A stretch of DNA of 64,000 bases from Streptomyces bungoensis (GTDB lineage Bacteria; Actinomycetota; Actinomycetes; Streptomycetales; Streptomycetaceae). Positions 26,431-33,887 of this stretch are shown here, piece after piece; within the stretch, counting starts at the first letter, position 1, and each line of letters starts with the position of its first letter. The translations under genes were made by a program, and so were the position numbers. Location of the stretch: NCBI RefSeq assembly GCF_001514215.1, contig NZ_KQ948859.1, forward strand, positions 130,165-194,164. The letters run 5' to 3'. Below the pieces are notes generated by a model, which saw only the letters and a list, made by a program, of their open reading frames with translations, was not told the origin of the DNA and made no database searches.

Positions 26431-27460
26431 TGCCGTTCCCGCTGTGCTCGGCCAGGGCGAGCGCGTAACTCGCCCACCAGTCGCCCGCCTTCGGGCCGCC
26501 CCTGCAGGTGCCGTCGGACTCCCCCGGACGCTTGACCCACAGGTAGGCGTCCGCGAGGGGGTCCGCGGTCCTCGTCGTCGGGGTCTCGCCCAGGGCCCGG
26601 CCCGGCGGGTTGCACCACTTCTGGGCCGGGTCGCCGCCGGTGTACGGCCCGTTGCCGTTCCTGCTGGTGTCGACGACGAAGTGCTTGCCGCCCACCTTCG
26701 CCGAGAGCTGCCTGCCGTAGGCGAGGGAGTCGCGGGTGGAGTAGAAGTTGGAGACGTTGACGGCGAAGCCGTCGGCCTGGTCGACGCCGGCCTGCCGCAG
26801 GGGCTGGAAGATCTGGTCGGGATGGCCCCAGCCGGCGTTGCCCGCGTCCAGGTAGACCTTCGTGTTCTTCAGCGACTTCAGTTCGGCGACGGCTCCCTTG
26901 AGGAGGTCGTAGCGCTCCTCGTGGAACTCGGCGGGCGTGCAGCCGTCGACGAGGTGCAGCACGGCGTCCGGTTCGAGGATCACGGTGGCGGGGCGGTCGC
27001 CGATGCCCCGGGCGACGCCGTCGATCCAGGCGCGGTAGGCGTCGCCGTCGGCGGCGCCGCCCTGCGAGTACTGGCCGCAGTCGCGGTGCGGGATGTTGTA
27101 GAGCACGAGCAGGGCCGTGCGGTCCGACTTCTCGGCGGCCTCGGTGAAGCCGCGGGCCTCCCGCTCGGGGTTCTCCGGGCCGATCCACTCCCCCGTGGGC
27201 TGCTCGGCGATCTTGCGGATCTGCTCGGCCCGGGCCTTCTTGCCGGCCTTCACGTAGGCGGCGAGCTGGCGGGCCGCGTTGCCGTCCGGGTTCACCCAGA
27301 ACGGGTCCGCGGACTTCGGCTGCTGGGTGATCCGGGCACCGGGGCCCGCGCCGTCGTCCCCGCCTCCCGAGGAGCACCCCGCGAGCAGCAGTGCCGCCCC
27401 CAGCACCGCCGCGGACGCCCGTGCCGCCGCCGAGGCGCGGTCCCCCCTGCTGTCGTACAT
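26417..27460 (-). CDS. cslZ: GH6 endoglucanase lipoprotein (CslZ type)
   Basis: A 347-residue protein with a lipobox (LLLAGCSS, Cys about 29), so probably anchored outside the membrane. It has glycoside hydrolase family 6 features: LLVLYNIPHRDCGQYSQGGA with the conserved Cys and Asp, DRPATVILEPDAV with the catalytic Asp, LDAGNAGWGHP, and VDTSRNGNGP with CNPPGRALGETP. These cleave beta-1,4-glucan by inversion. The position next to cslA-glxA matches cslZ of S. coelicolor, and it probably trims the glycan. ATG 27460 follows GGGGGG. Confidence 0.88.
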   Translation of the reverse strand: MYDSRGDRASAAARASAAVLGAALLLAGCSSGGGDDGAGPGARITQQPKSADPFWVNPDGNAARQLAAYVKAGKKARAEQIRKIAEQPTGEWIGPENPEREARGFTEAAEKSDRTALLVLYNIPHRDCGQYSQGGAADGDAYRAWIDGVARGIGDRPATVILEPDAVLHLVDGCTPAEFHEERYDLLKGAVAELKSLKNTKVYLDAGNAGWGHPDQIFQPLRQAGVDQADGFAVNVSNFYSTRDSLAYGRQLSAKVGGKHFVVDTSRNGNGPYTGGDPAQKWCNPPGRALGETPTTRTADPLADAYLWVKRPGESDGTCRGGPKAGDWWASYALALAEHSGNGTTAP

Positions 27461-27561
27461 GCGATTCCCCCCTGGACGCATCCGTGCGGCTCCCCATCGT
27501 GGCATACCGGTCACGGGCGTCAGGAGGTCGCGCGGGGGCGCACGGCGCGGGGCGCCGGGGC

Positions 27562-28230
27562 CTACGGACCGGTGCCGGTGAGGTACGCGGAGACCACCAC
27601 GTTGGCGGTGTAGCTGCGGGTGGCGCGGTCGTAGGTGCCTCCGCAGGTGATCAGCCGGAGCTCGGCGCGGCCCGGGCGGCGGGGCCCGTAGGCGGCCTGT
27701 GCGTCGAAGTCGTCGCGGGGCAGGACGCGGATGTCGTCGATGGTGAACCGGGCGACCTTCCCGTCCGCGCGGACCACCCGGACGGTCTCGCCGGGCTGGA
27801 GGGTGCTGAGCTTGTAGAAGACCGCGGGACGGGTTCGCGTGTCGACGTGCCCCACCATCAGCGCGGTCCCCGCCGCCCCGGGCGTGGCCCCGGCCCGGTA
27901 CCAGCCCACCACCCCCGGCTGGCTCATCGGCGGCGGGTCGACGGCGCCCCGGCCGTCCAGGCCCCGCGCCGTCACCGGCGCCTGCACGCCGAGTTCGGGG
28001 ATGTCGATGCGCTGCGGCAGCGCGGCCCCGAGCGGCTTGGCCGCCGGTGGCAGCCGTACCTCCGCGGACCGCCCGAGCCCGGCCACGTCGCCCGTCGCCG
28101 GTCCGGCCGGGTCCGGCCGTTCGCCGGTCACGCCCCGGCCCCACAGCAACAGCCCGAGCAGCAGCACCGCCCAGGCCAGGACGGTGAGCAGGCGTTCGGT
28201 GCCGGAGGTGCGGCCGTGGTCGTCGGACAT
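27562..28230 (-). CDS. Class F sortase
   Basis: A 222-residue membrane-anchored transpeptidase. It has an N-terminal hydrophobic helix (about 14-31), then the sortase barrel with His in LMVGHVDTRT, catalytic Cys in LRLITCGGTYD and Arg in RATRSYTANVVV. Class F sortases of actinobacteria act on wall proteins, but their targets are poorly known. ATG 28230 lies 14 nt after the stop of the secreted protein gene upstream, so the pair is an operon. Confidence 0.88.
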   Translation of the reverse strand: MSDDHGRTSGTERLLTVLAWAVLLLGLLLWGRGVTGERPDPAGPATGDVAGLGRSAEVRLPPAAKPLGAALPQRIDIPELGVQAPVTARGLDGRGAVDPPPMSQPGVVGWYRAGATPGAAGTALMVGHVDTRTRPAVFYKLSTLQPGETVRVVRADGKVARFTIDDIRVLPRDDFDAQAAYGPRRPGRAELRLITCGGTYDRATRSYTANVVVSAYLTGTGP

Positions 28231-28244
28231 CGCGGGGCGCGCCC

Positions 28245-28799
28245 TCAGTCCCTGCCCCGGCTCCGGCGGGCCTTGAGCAGCCCGACGGCGGCCGCGGCGA
28301 CCCCGGCGAGGGCCAGGCCGGTCACGCCCTGGGCGGTGTCGGGGCCGGAGCCGCTGGTGGCCACCGTCGCGAAGTGCGCGGTGCCGCCCCCGCCGGCCTG
28401 GACCGGGGCGAACGGCGAGGCGGAGCCGGCACCGGGCCCCGGCTCCTGGGATCCCCCGCTTGCGGAACTCCCCGCGACGACGATCCGCCGGTCGATCACG
28501 GAGCCCGCGCAGGTGACCTTCACGGGATAGGCGCCGGGCGGGAGCGAGGTGCGCACCCGGGTGTCGCCGGTCAGGGTGCCCTGCCCGCCGGTGAGCCGGG
28601 CGTCGGAGACGAAGGCGGGGGAGGCGGCGGTGCCCTGCGCTCCGGTGCAGCCGCGCACCCGCAGCGACACGTCCGCGCCCGGTGCCGGGGAGGCCGGGGT
28701 CACGGAGACCTCCTGCCCGCCGTCGGCCGCGTACGCCGGGGGCGCCAGCGCCGTGACGGCCAGGAGCCCTGTGCACAGAGTGAGGCGTAGTGAGCCCAT
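28245..28799 (-). CDS. Secreted protein with C-terminal membrane anchor, partner of class F sortase
   Basis: A 184-residue protein with a signal peptide (ending APPAYA), a beta-rich domain containing two Cys (RVRGCTG, KVTCAGS), a Gly/Ser/Pro linker, and a C-terminal hydrophobic helix followed by KARRSRGRD. This is the layout of a wall-sorted protein, yet no LPxTG or LAxTG stands before the helix (SGSGPDTAQGVTG is there), so it may be membrane-anchored. ATG 28799 follows GGAGG. It probably works with the sortase downstream. Confidence 0.75.
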   Translation of the reverse strand: MGSLRLTLCTGLLAVTALAPPAYAADGGQEVSVTPASPAPGADVSLRVRGCTGAQGTAASPAFVSDARLTGGQGTLTGDTRVRTSLPPGAYPVKVTCAGSVIDRRIVVAGSSASGGSQEPGPGAGSASPFAPVQAGGGGTAHFATVATSGSGPDTAQGVTGLALAGVAAAAVGLLKARRSRGRD

Positions 28800-28896
28800 C
28801 GTGAACCTCCAGACACTGGGAGGCTCCCCCGTACCGCGCGCCTCCGCATCCCCGGGAGGCACGCGATTGCTCCGAACGGGTGGCGACGGGTTCGGT

Positions 28897-28917
28897 GCGG
28901 GCCGGCAGCCGGCCCGC
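28897..28917. terminator. Terminator of the HAD phosphatase gene
   Basis: GCGGGCCGGC and GCCGGCCCGC form a perfect inverted repeat separated by a single A, 22 nt after the HAD stop codon. There is no T tract, as is usual in this GC-rich DNA. Confidence 0.55.
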
Positions 28918-28938
28918 CGCGCGCCGGAACGCCCCTGC

Positions 28939-29718
28939 TCAGACCAGGTCGACCACGTCGGCGATGGAGTCGACCACCTGGGAGGGGCGGAACGGGTAGC
29001 GGTCGACGTCCTGGGGCTGGGTGACGCCGGTCAGCACCAGGAAGGTGCGCATGCCGGCCTCCAGGCCCGCCAGCACGTCGGTGTCCATGCGGTCGCCGAT
29101 CATCGCGGAGGTCTCGGAGTGGGCGCCGATCGCGTTGAGCCCGGCGCGCATCATCAGCGGGTTGGGCTTGCCCACGAAGTACGGCTTCTTGCCGGTCGCG
29201 GCGGTTATCAGGGCGGCGACCGAGCCGGTGGCGGGCAGGTCGCCCTGGGTGGACGGGCCGACGTTGTCGGGGTTGGTGGCGATGAACCGGGCGCCGTCGT
29301 TGATGAGCCGCACCGCCTTGGTCAGGGCCTCGAAGGAGTAGGTGCGGGTCTCGCCGAGGATCACGAAGTCGGGCTCGTGGTCGGTGAGGATGTAGCCGAT
29401 GTCGTGCAGGGCGGTGGTCAGGCCCGCCTCGCCGATGACGTAGGCGCTGCCGCCGGGCCGCTGGTCGTCCAGGAACTGGGCGGTGGCCAGGGCCGAGGTC
29501 CAGATGTTGTCCACCGGCACGTCCAGCCCCATCCGGCGCAGCCGGGCGTGCAGGTCGCGTGCGGTGTAGATGGAGTTGTTCGTGAGCACGAGGAAGGGCC
29601 GCCCGGACTCGCGCAGCTTCTTCAGGAAGGCGTCGGCACCGGGGATCGGAACCCCTTCGTGGATCAGGACACCGTCCATGTCGGTGAGCCACGACTCTAT
29701 GGGCTTGCGGTCTGCCAT
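28939..29718 (-). CDS. HAD-IIA family (NagD-like) phosphatase
   Basis: A 259-residue soluble HAD hydrolase. Motif I is WLTDMDGVLIHEG, motif II is in VLTNNS, the IIA cap follows (DNIWTSALATAQFL), then GKPNPLMM and motif III/IV MIGDRMDTDVLAGLEAGM. The group dephosphorylates nucleotides, glycerol phosphate or sugar phosphates. ATG 29718 follows AGGAGA. The longer reading from 29772 has no ribosome site. Confidence 0.9.
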   Translation of the reverse strand: MADRKPIESWLTDMDGVLIHEGVPIPGADAFLKKLRESGRPFLVLTNNSIYTARDLHARLRRMGLDVPVDNIWTSALATAQFLDDQRPGGSAYVIGEAGLTTALHDIGYILTDHEPDFVILGETRTYSFEALTKAVRLINDGARFIATNPDNVGPSTQGDLPATGSVAALITAATGKKPYFVGKPNPLMMRAGLNAIGAHSETSAMIGDRMDTDVLAGLEAGMRTFLVLTGVTQPQDVDRYPFRPSQVVDSIADVVDLV

Positions 29719-29860
29719 GTGTGTGCGTCTCCTGGCGTGCGTACGGTCGGGAAGCGGGGGCGCCGGAACCACGGCGTACCGACGCCACCAGCCTAGTCAG
29801 CGTGGCCTGATCTTGACCCGGGCCGGTGTCCGCTTCTCCGCGACTCCGTGCGAGCCGTGG

Positions 29861-30811
29861 TCAGCGCCGCCGCCGGGCCAGGAGGAAGGCGCCGCCGCCC
29901 ACGGCGAGCAGAGCGGCGACGGCGGCGAGCGCCGCGCGCGCCGGCCGCGGCCCGGTCCGGGCGAGCTCCCGCTCCCGCTCACCGGCGGCCTCCGCCTCCT
30001 GGACGTCGGGCAGGGAGGCGCTCGGGGTGGCACCGGGGGAGGCGTCCGGCGCGGTGCCGGGAGTGCTGCCGGGAGTGGCGGAGGTCGGCCGGGGAGCGCC
30101 GGAGGAGGGCGCGCGGTCCGTCTCCGTCCCCCCGCCCTCGCTCTCCTTCGCGCCCGGCTCCTTGCCCCCCGACGACTCCTTGCCCCCCGACTCCTTGGCC
30201 CCGGGTTCCTTCGTCTCCGGCTCCTTGGTCCCCGGTTCCTCCGTCCCGCCGTCGCCGATGGCGAACCGGTAGGCGTTGGACTCCCCGACCCAGTCCCCGT
30301 CGGAGCCCCGCTTCTGGACGACGGCCGCGTTGGCGGTGACCTGGTCGGCGACGGCGTCGGGCGCGACCGCGAGCCTGAGCCGGACGGTGACCGTCTTGCC
30401 GGGGGCGACGGTGAACCCGCCGAACCCCTCCCCCTCCAGCACACCGACCAGCTCCTGCTCGTCGGTCGTCTGGAGGGTGACGGTGCGGGCGCGGGTGCCG
30501 TCGTAGAAGTCCAGCTCGGCCTGGGACGGCTTCAGGGCGCGCTTGTCGTCCACCAGGACGACGACCGGGTGGATGTCGGCGCAGGTGCGCCGGGTGGTGT
30601 TGGTGAGGTCGAGGTACCAGGTGCCGAAGCCGCCACCCGCTTCGAAGGAGCGGGGCCCGCCGTGGATCTTGGTGGTGAGCGGAAAGACGCTGTCACCGGG
30701 CGTCGCGCAGGAAGGACTCGCCTCCGTGCGGGCGACGGCCGGCGAGGCGGGCAGGAGAGCGGCGGCTGCGGCGAGGCAGGGGGACAGGGACGTGCACAGT
30801 CGCATGAACAC
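29861..30811 (-). CDS. LAxTG cell-wall-anchored surface protein
   Basis: A 316-residue exported protein. It has a signal peptide (ending ASPAVARTE), a beta-sandwich domain with two Cys, then a Lys/Glu/Pro/Gly-rich wall-spanning segment of about 100 residues with repeated KEPG/KESG. At the end ELARTG precedes a hydrophobic helix and ARRRR. LARTG fits the LAxTG signal used by actinobacterial class E sortases. No such sortase lies in this window; the nearby class F enzyme has other preferences. GTG 30811 and ATG 30805 are both possible and neither has a good ribosome site. Confidence 0.8.
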   Translation of the reverse strand: MFMRLCTSLSPCLAAAAALLPASPAVARTEASPSCATPGDSVFPLTTKIHGGPRSFEAGGGFGTWYLDLTNTTRRTCADIHPVVVLVDDKRALKPSQAELDFYDGTRARTVTLQTTDEQELVGVLEGEGFGGFTVAPGKTVTVRLRLAVAPDAVADQVTANAAVVQKRGSDGDWVGESNAYRFAIGDGGTEEPGTKEPETKEPGAKESGGKESSGGKEPGAKESEGGGTETDRAPSSGAPRPTSATPGSTPGTAPDASPGATPSASLPDVQEAEAAGERERELARTGPRPARAALAAVAALLAVGGGAFLLARRRR

Positions 30812-30940
30812 ATGACCATGCCGGACGGCGGCAGGGCACCCCGGCAGCCGCGCCGGGGCGCCCTGCCCGGTCCGCTCGATCGGCGGAGCGCCGAGTCCCG
30901 GCCCGGGCGTCCGGCGCCGGTCCGGACGGTCCGTACGCCC

Positions 30941-32062
30941 TCACCCGTCCTCCCTCCCGAACAGCGGCGCGAGCACCAGCTGGGCGGCCCCCTCGGCCAC
31001 CCCCCGCCCGCCGCCGGGGGCGATCCGCACGGCCGCGCCCTCGCCCTGCGCCCCCTCGCGCCGGGCCCGGGCCCGCAGGACCTCGGCGACGCCCGCCGTG
31101 AACACGCCGGGTGCCGCGGTGACGGTCCGGCCGCCGAGCAGGACCAGGTCGATGTCCAGGAGCCCCACGAGGTTCCCGGCCCCCACGCCCAGCACCCGCG
31201 CGGCCTCCCGCGTGTCGCCGCGCCGTACGGCGCCGAGGCACAGCGCCTCCAGGCAGCCCCGGTCCCCGCACTCGCACGGCGGGCCGTCCAGCTGGACGAC
31301 CTGGTGGCCGAACTCGCCGGCCCCGGTCCGGGCCCCCCGGTGCACCCGCCCGCCGATCACCAGGCCGGCGCCCAGGCCCGTACCGAGGTGCAGGTACGCG
31401 AAGGAGCCGCCGGCCCCGCCCTCACCGGGCAGCGACAGGCCGAGCGCCGCGGCGTTGGTGTCCTTGTCCACGACGACCGGCACGCCGAGCCGCCCGGCCA
31501 GCGCGTCCCGGAGCGGGAAGCCCTCCCACTCGGGGAACCCGGTCACCCGGTGCAGGATGCCCCGCGCGTGGTCGAGCGGCCCGGGCAGGGCCACCCCGGC
31601 ACCCAGCAGGGCGCCGGCACCGTCCAGCCCGCGGCGGAGCTCCTCCACCGCCCCGGCCACCAGGCCCGGCACCGCCTCCGCGCCGGCGCCGAGGCCGGCC
31701 GGCACGCGCCGCTCGCCGACCACGGTGCCGTCGAGGTCCACGAGCACCGCCCGCAGCTCGTCCCGGTCCAGGTGCACCCCGACCGCGTGCCCGGCCTCCG
31801 GCACGAGCCGCAGCACGGTGCGCGGCTTGCCCCCGGTGGACGCCCGGTGGCCGGCCTCCGCCGCGAGGCCCTCCTCCCGCAGCCGGGCGGTGATCTTGCT
31901 GACCGCCTGCGGGGTCAGTCCCGTCCGCTCGGCGAGTTCGAGCCGGCTGATGCCCTCGGTGCCGGCCGTGCGCAGCAGGTCCAGCACCAGCGCCGTGTTG
32001 TGGCTGCGCACCGCGAACAGATTCGCCCCCGCCGGCCGTCCGCCGCTCCTCGTCCCGTTCAC
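30941..32062 (-). CDS. ROK-family transcriptional repressor
   Basis: A 373-residue protein with an N-terminal winged helix-turn-helix (about 18-75: ISRLELAERTGLTPQAVSKI) and a ROK domain with the sugar-binding region (VDKDTNAAALG, HLGTGLGAGLVIGG, GEFGH) and zinc motif CECGDRGCLEAL. ROK repressors respond to sugars. GTG 32062 follows GGGAG. It diverges from the Gfo/Idh/MocA gene with a strong palindrome between them, so it probably represses that dehydrogenase and itself. Confidence 0.9.
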   Translation of the reverse strand: MNGTRSGGRPAGANLFAVRSHNTALVLDLLRTAGTEGISRLELAERTGLTPQAVSKITARLREEGLAAEAGHRASTGGKPRTVLRLVPEAGHAVGVHLDRDELRAVLVDLDGTVVGERRVPAGLGAGAEAVPGLVAGAVEELRRGLDGAGALLGAGVALPGPLDHARGILHRVTGFPEWEGFPLRDALAGRLGVPVVVDKDTNAAALGLSLPGEGGAGGSFAYLHLGTGLGAGLVIGGRVHRGARTGAGEFGHQVVQLDGPPCECGDRGCLEALCLGAVRRGDTREAARVLGVGAGNLVGLLDIDLVLLGGRTVTAAPGVFTAGVAEVLRARARREGAQGEGAAVRIAPGGGRGVAEGAAQLVLAPLFGREDG

Positions 32063-32082
32063 GCCCCCATTCTCCCTGCCGC

Positions 32083-32111
32083 TTGCACTTTGGCAACAGC
32101 GTTGCGAAAGT
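32083..32111 (+). promoter_or_regulatory. Candidate promoter of the Gfo/Idh/MocA gene
   Basis: TTGCAC (32083-32088) and GAAAGT (32106-32111) are separated by 17 nt. Transcription would begin within a few bases of ATG 32119, giving a leaderless or near-leaderless mRNA. The ROK operator fills the spacer. Confidence 0.4.
32088..32110. promoter_or_regulatory. Operator between ROK repressor and Gfo/Idh/MocA dehydrogenase
   Basis: CTTTGGCAAC and GTTGCGAAAG are inverted repeats matching at 9 of 10 positions around the spacer AGC. The site covers the space between the two divergent start codons, as expected for an autoregulated ROK repressor. Confidence 0.65.
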
Positions 32112-32118
32112 AGGACGC

Positions 32119-33189
32119 ATGACTGGTACCCCGCTCCGCGTCGGCCTGATCGGCTACGGCCTCGCCGGCTCCGTCTTCCACGCCCCGCTGATCGCCGCCA
32201 CCGAGGGCCTGGCCCTCGACACGGTGGTCACCGCGAACCCCGAGCGGCAGGAGCAGGCCCGGTCGCAGTACCCGGACGTCCGCCCGGTCGCCGGCCCGGA
32301 CGAGCTGTTCGACCGCGCCGGCGAGCTGGACCTGGTCGTCATCGCCTCCCCGAACCGCACACACGTCCCGCTGGCCACCGCCGCGCTGAAGGCCGGCCTG
32401 CCGGTGGTCGTGGACAAGCCGGTCGCGGGCACGGCGGCCGAGGCGCGCGAGCTCGCCGCCCTCGCCGAGGAGCGCGGCCTGCTGCTGTCCGTCTTCCAGA
32501 ACCGCCGTTGGGACAACGACTTCCTCACCCTCCGCAAGCTCCTCGCGGACGGCGAACTCGGCGACGTGTGGCGCTTCGAGTCCCGCTTCGAGCGCTGGCG
32601 CCCGCGGCCGAAGGGCGGCTGGCGCGAGTCCGGCGACCCGGCGGAGATCGGCGGCCTCCTCTACGACCTCGGCAGCCACGTCGTCGACCAGGCCCTGGTC
32701 CTCTTCGGCCCGGCCACCGAGGTGTACGCGGAGACGGACGTCCGCCGCCCCGGCGCCGAGGCGGACGACGACACCTTCATCGCCCTCACCCACGCGAGCG
32801 GCGTCCGCTCCCACCTGTACGTCTCGGCGACGACGGCCCAGCTCGGCCCCCGCTTCCGGGTGCTGGGCTCGCGGGCGGGCTACGTGAAGTACGGCCTCGA
32901 CCCGCAGGAGGCGGCCCTGCGCGAGGGGCTGCGGCCCGGGCCCGCCGGCTGGGGCGTGGAGCCGGAGTCGCTGTGGGGGCGGCTGGGCTCCGGGGAGTCC
33001 CCGGTGACCGGCGGCGGCCGGCCCGTGCCGACCCTCCCCGGCGACTACCCCGCCTACTACGCGGCCGTGGCGGCCGCGCTGACCAGCGCCGGCCCCGACC
33101 CGGTGCCCGCCCTGGAGGCGGCCGCGGCCCTCGACGTACTGGAGGCGGCCCGCCGGTCCGCCCGCGACAAGGTGACGGTGACCCTCTGA
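32119..33189 (+). CDS. Gfo/Idh/MocA family oxidoreductase
   Basis: A 356-residue NAD(P)-dependent sugar-type dehydrogenase. The N-terminal Rossmann motif VGLIGYGLAGSVFHAP (residues 7-22) is followed by DLVVIASPNRTH and the catalytic-loop variant VVVDKPVAG (usual EKP is DKP). The C-terminal alpha/beta domain has GGLLYDLGSHVVDQALVLFG. The substrate is probably a sugar or inositol derivative, in line with the divergent ROK repressor. Its stop overlaps the next start (TGATG). Confidence 0.9.
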   Translation: MTGTPLRVGLIGYGLAGSVFHAPLIAATEGLALDTVVTANPERQEQARSQYPDVRPVAGPDELFDRAGELDLVVIASPNRTHVPLATAALKAGLPVVVDKPVAGTAAEARELAALAEERGLLLSVFQNRRWDNDFLTLRKLLADGELGDVWRFESRFERWRPRPKGGWRESGDPAEIGGLLYDLGSHVVDQALVLFGPATEVYAETDVRRPGAEADDDTFIALTHASGVRSHLYVSATTAQLGPRFRVLGSRAGYVKYGLDPQEAALREGLRPGPAGWGVEPESLWGRLGSGESPVTGGGRPVPTLPGDYPAYYAAVAAALTSAGPDPVPALEAAAALDVLEAARRSARDKVTVTL

Positions 33190-33689
33190 TGCACCACCCG
33201 CAGATCACCCCGAAGTTCACCCCGGAGATCACCCCGAGCGTGGAGGAGCTCCAGGCGCAGGAACGGCGCCTGGTCTTCCCCCGGTTCACCCACGACGACG
33301 CCTGGGCCCTCGGCCTGCTCCTGGTCGAGCTGGCCCGGGAGCGGCAGGCGCCGCTCGCCATCGACATCCACCGCGCCGGGCAGCAGCTCTTCCACGCGGC
33401 GCTGCCCGGCTCCACCCCGGACAACGACGCCTGGGTGAGCCGCAAGCGCCGCGTCGTGGAGCGCTACGGCGCCTCCTCCTACCTGGTCGGCGCGCGTTTC
33501 CGCGCCAAGGGCACCACGTTCGAGGAGTCCTCCCGTCTGGATCCCGATCGTTACGCGGCCCACGGCGGCTCCTTCCCGATCAACGTCGAGAACGTCGGGA
33601 TCATCGGCGCGGTGACCGTCTCCGGCCTGCCCCAACTGCAGGACCACCGGTTCGTGGTCGAGGCCCTGGAACAGTTCCTGCAGGGGTAG
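33189..33689 (+). CDS. UPF0303 / heme-degrading-domain (HbpS-like) protein
   Basis: A 166-residue protein. After a Thr/Pro-rich start (PKFTPEITPSVEE), the core RLVFPRFTHDDAWALGLLLVELA and NVENVGIIGAVTVSGLPQLQDHRFVVEALEQFL match the UPF0303/DUF336 fold shared with GlcG/HbpS heme-binding proteins. ATG 33189 overlaps the dehydrogenase stop by one base, so it is the second gene of that operon and probably under the same ROK control. Its biochemical role is unclear. Confidence 0.82.
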   Translation: MHHPQITPKFTPEITPSVEELQAQERRLVFPRFTHDDAWALGLLLVELARERQAPLAIDIHRAGQQLFHAALPGSTPDNDAWVSRKRRVVERYGASSYLVGARFRAKGTTFEESSRLDPDRYAAHGGSFPINVENVGIIGAVTVSGLPQLQDHRFVVEALEQFLQG

Positions 33690-33887
33690 CCGAAGCGGCA
33701 AGAGCGGGGCGTGGGCGTCCGGTTCCGGATCGTCCACAGAGACAAGGTCGCGGTCTCACGGGTAAAGTCCGTCCGTCCGACTTAATGGTGGAACACCCGT
33801 TCACATCGGCAACCGGCTGACGGCGCTCCCCTCCTGCCGCACAGCCCGTCCGTGCACGAGGGTGTTGAGTTGCCTGGAGCCCGCGCA

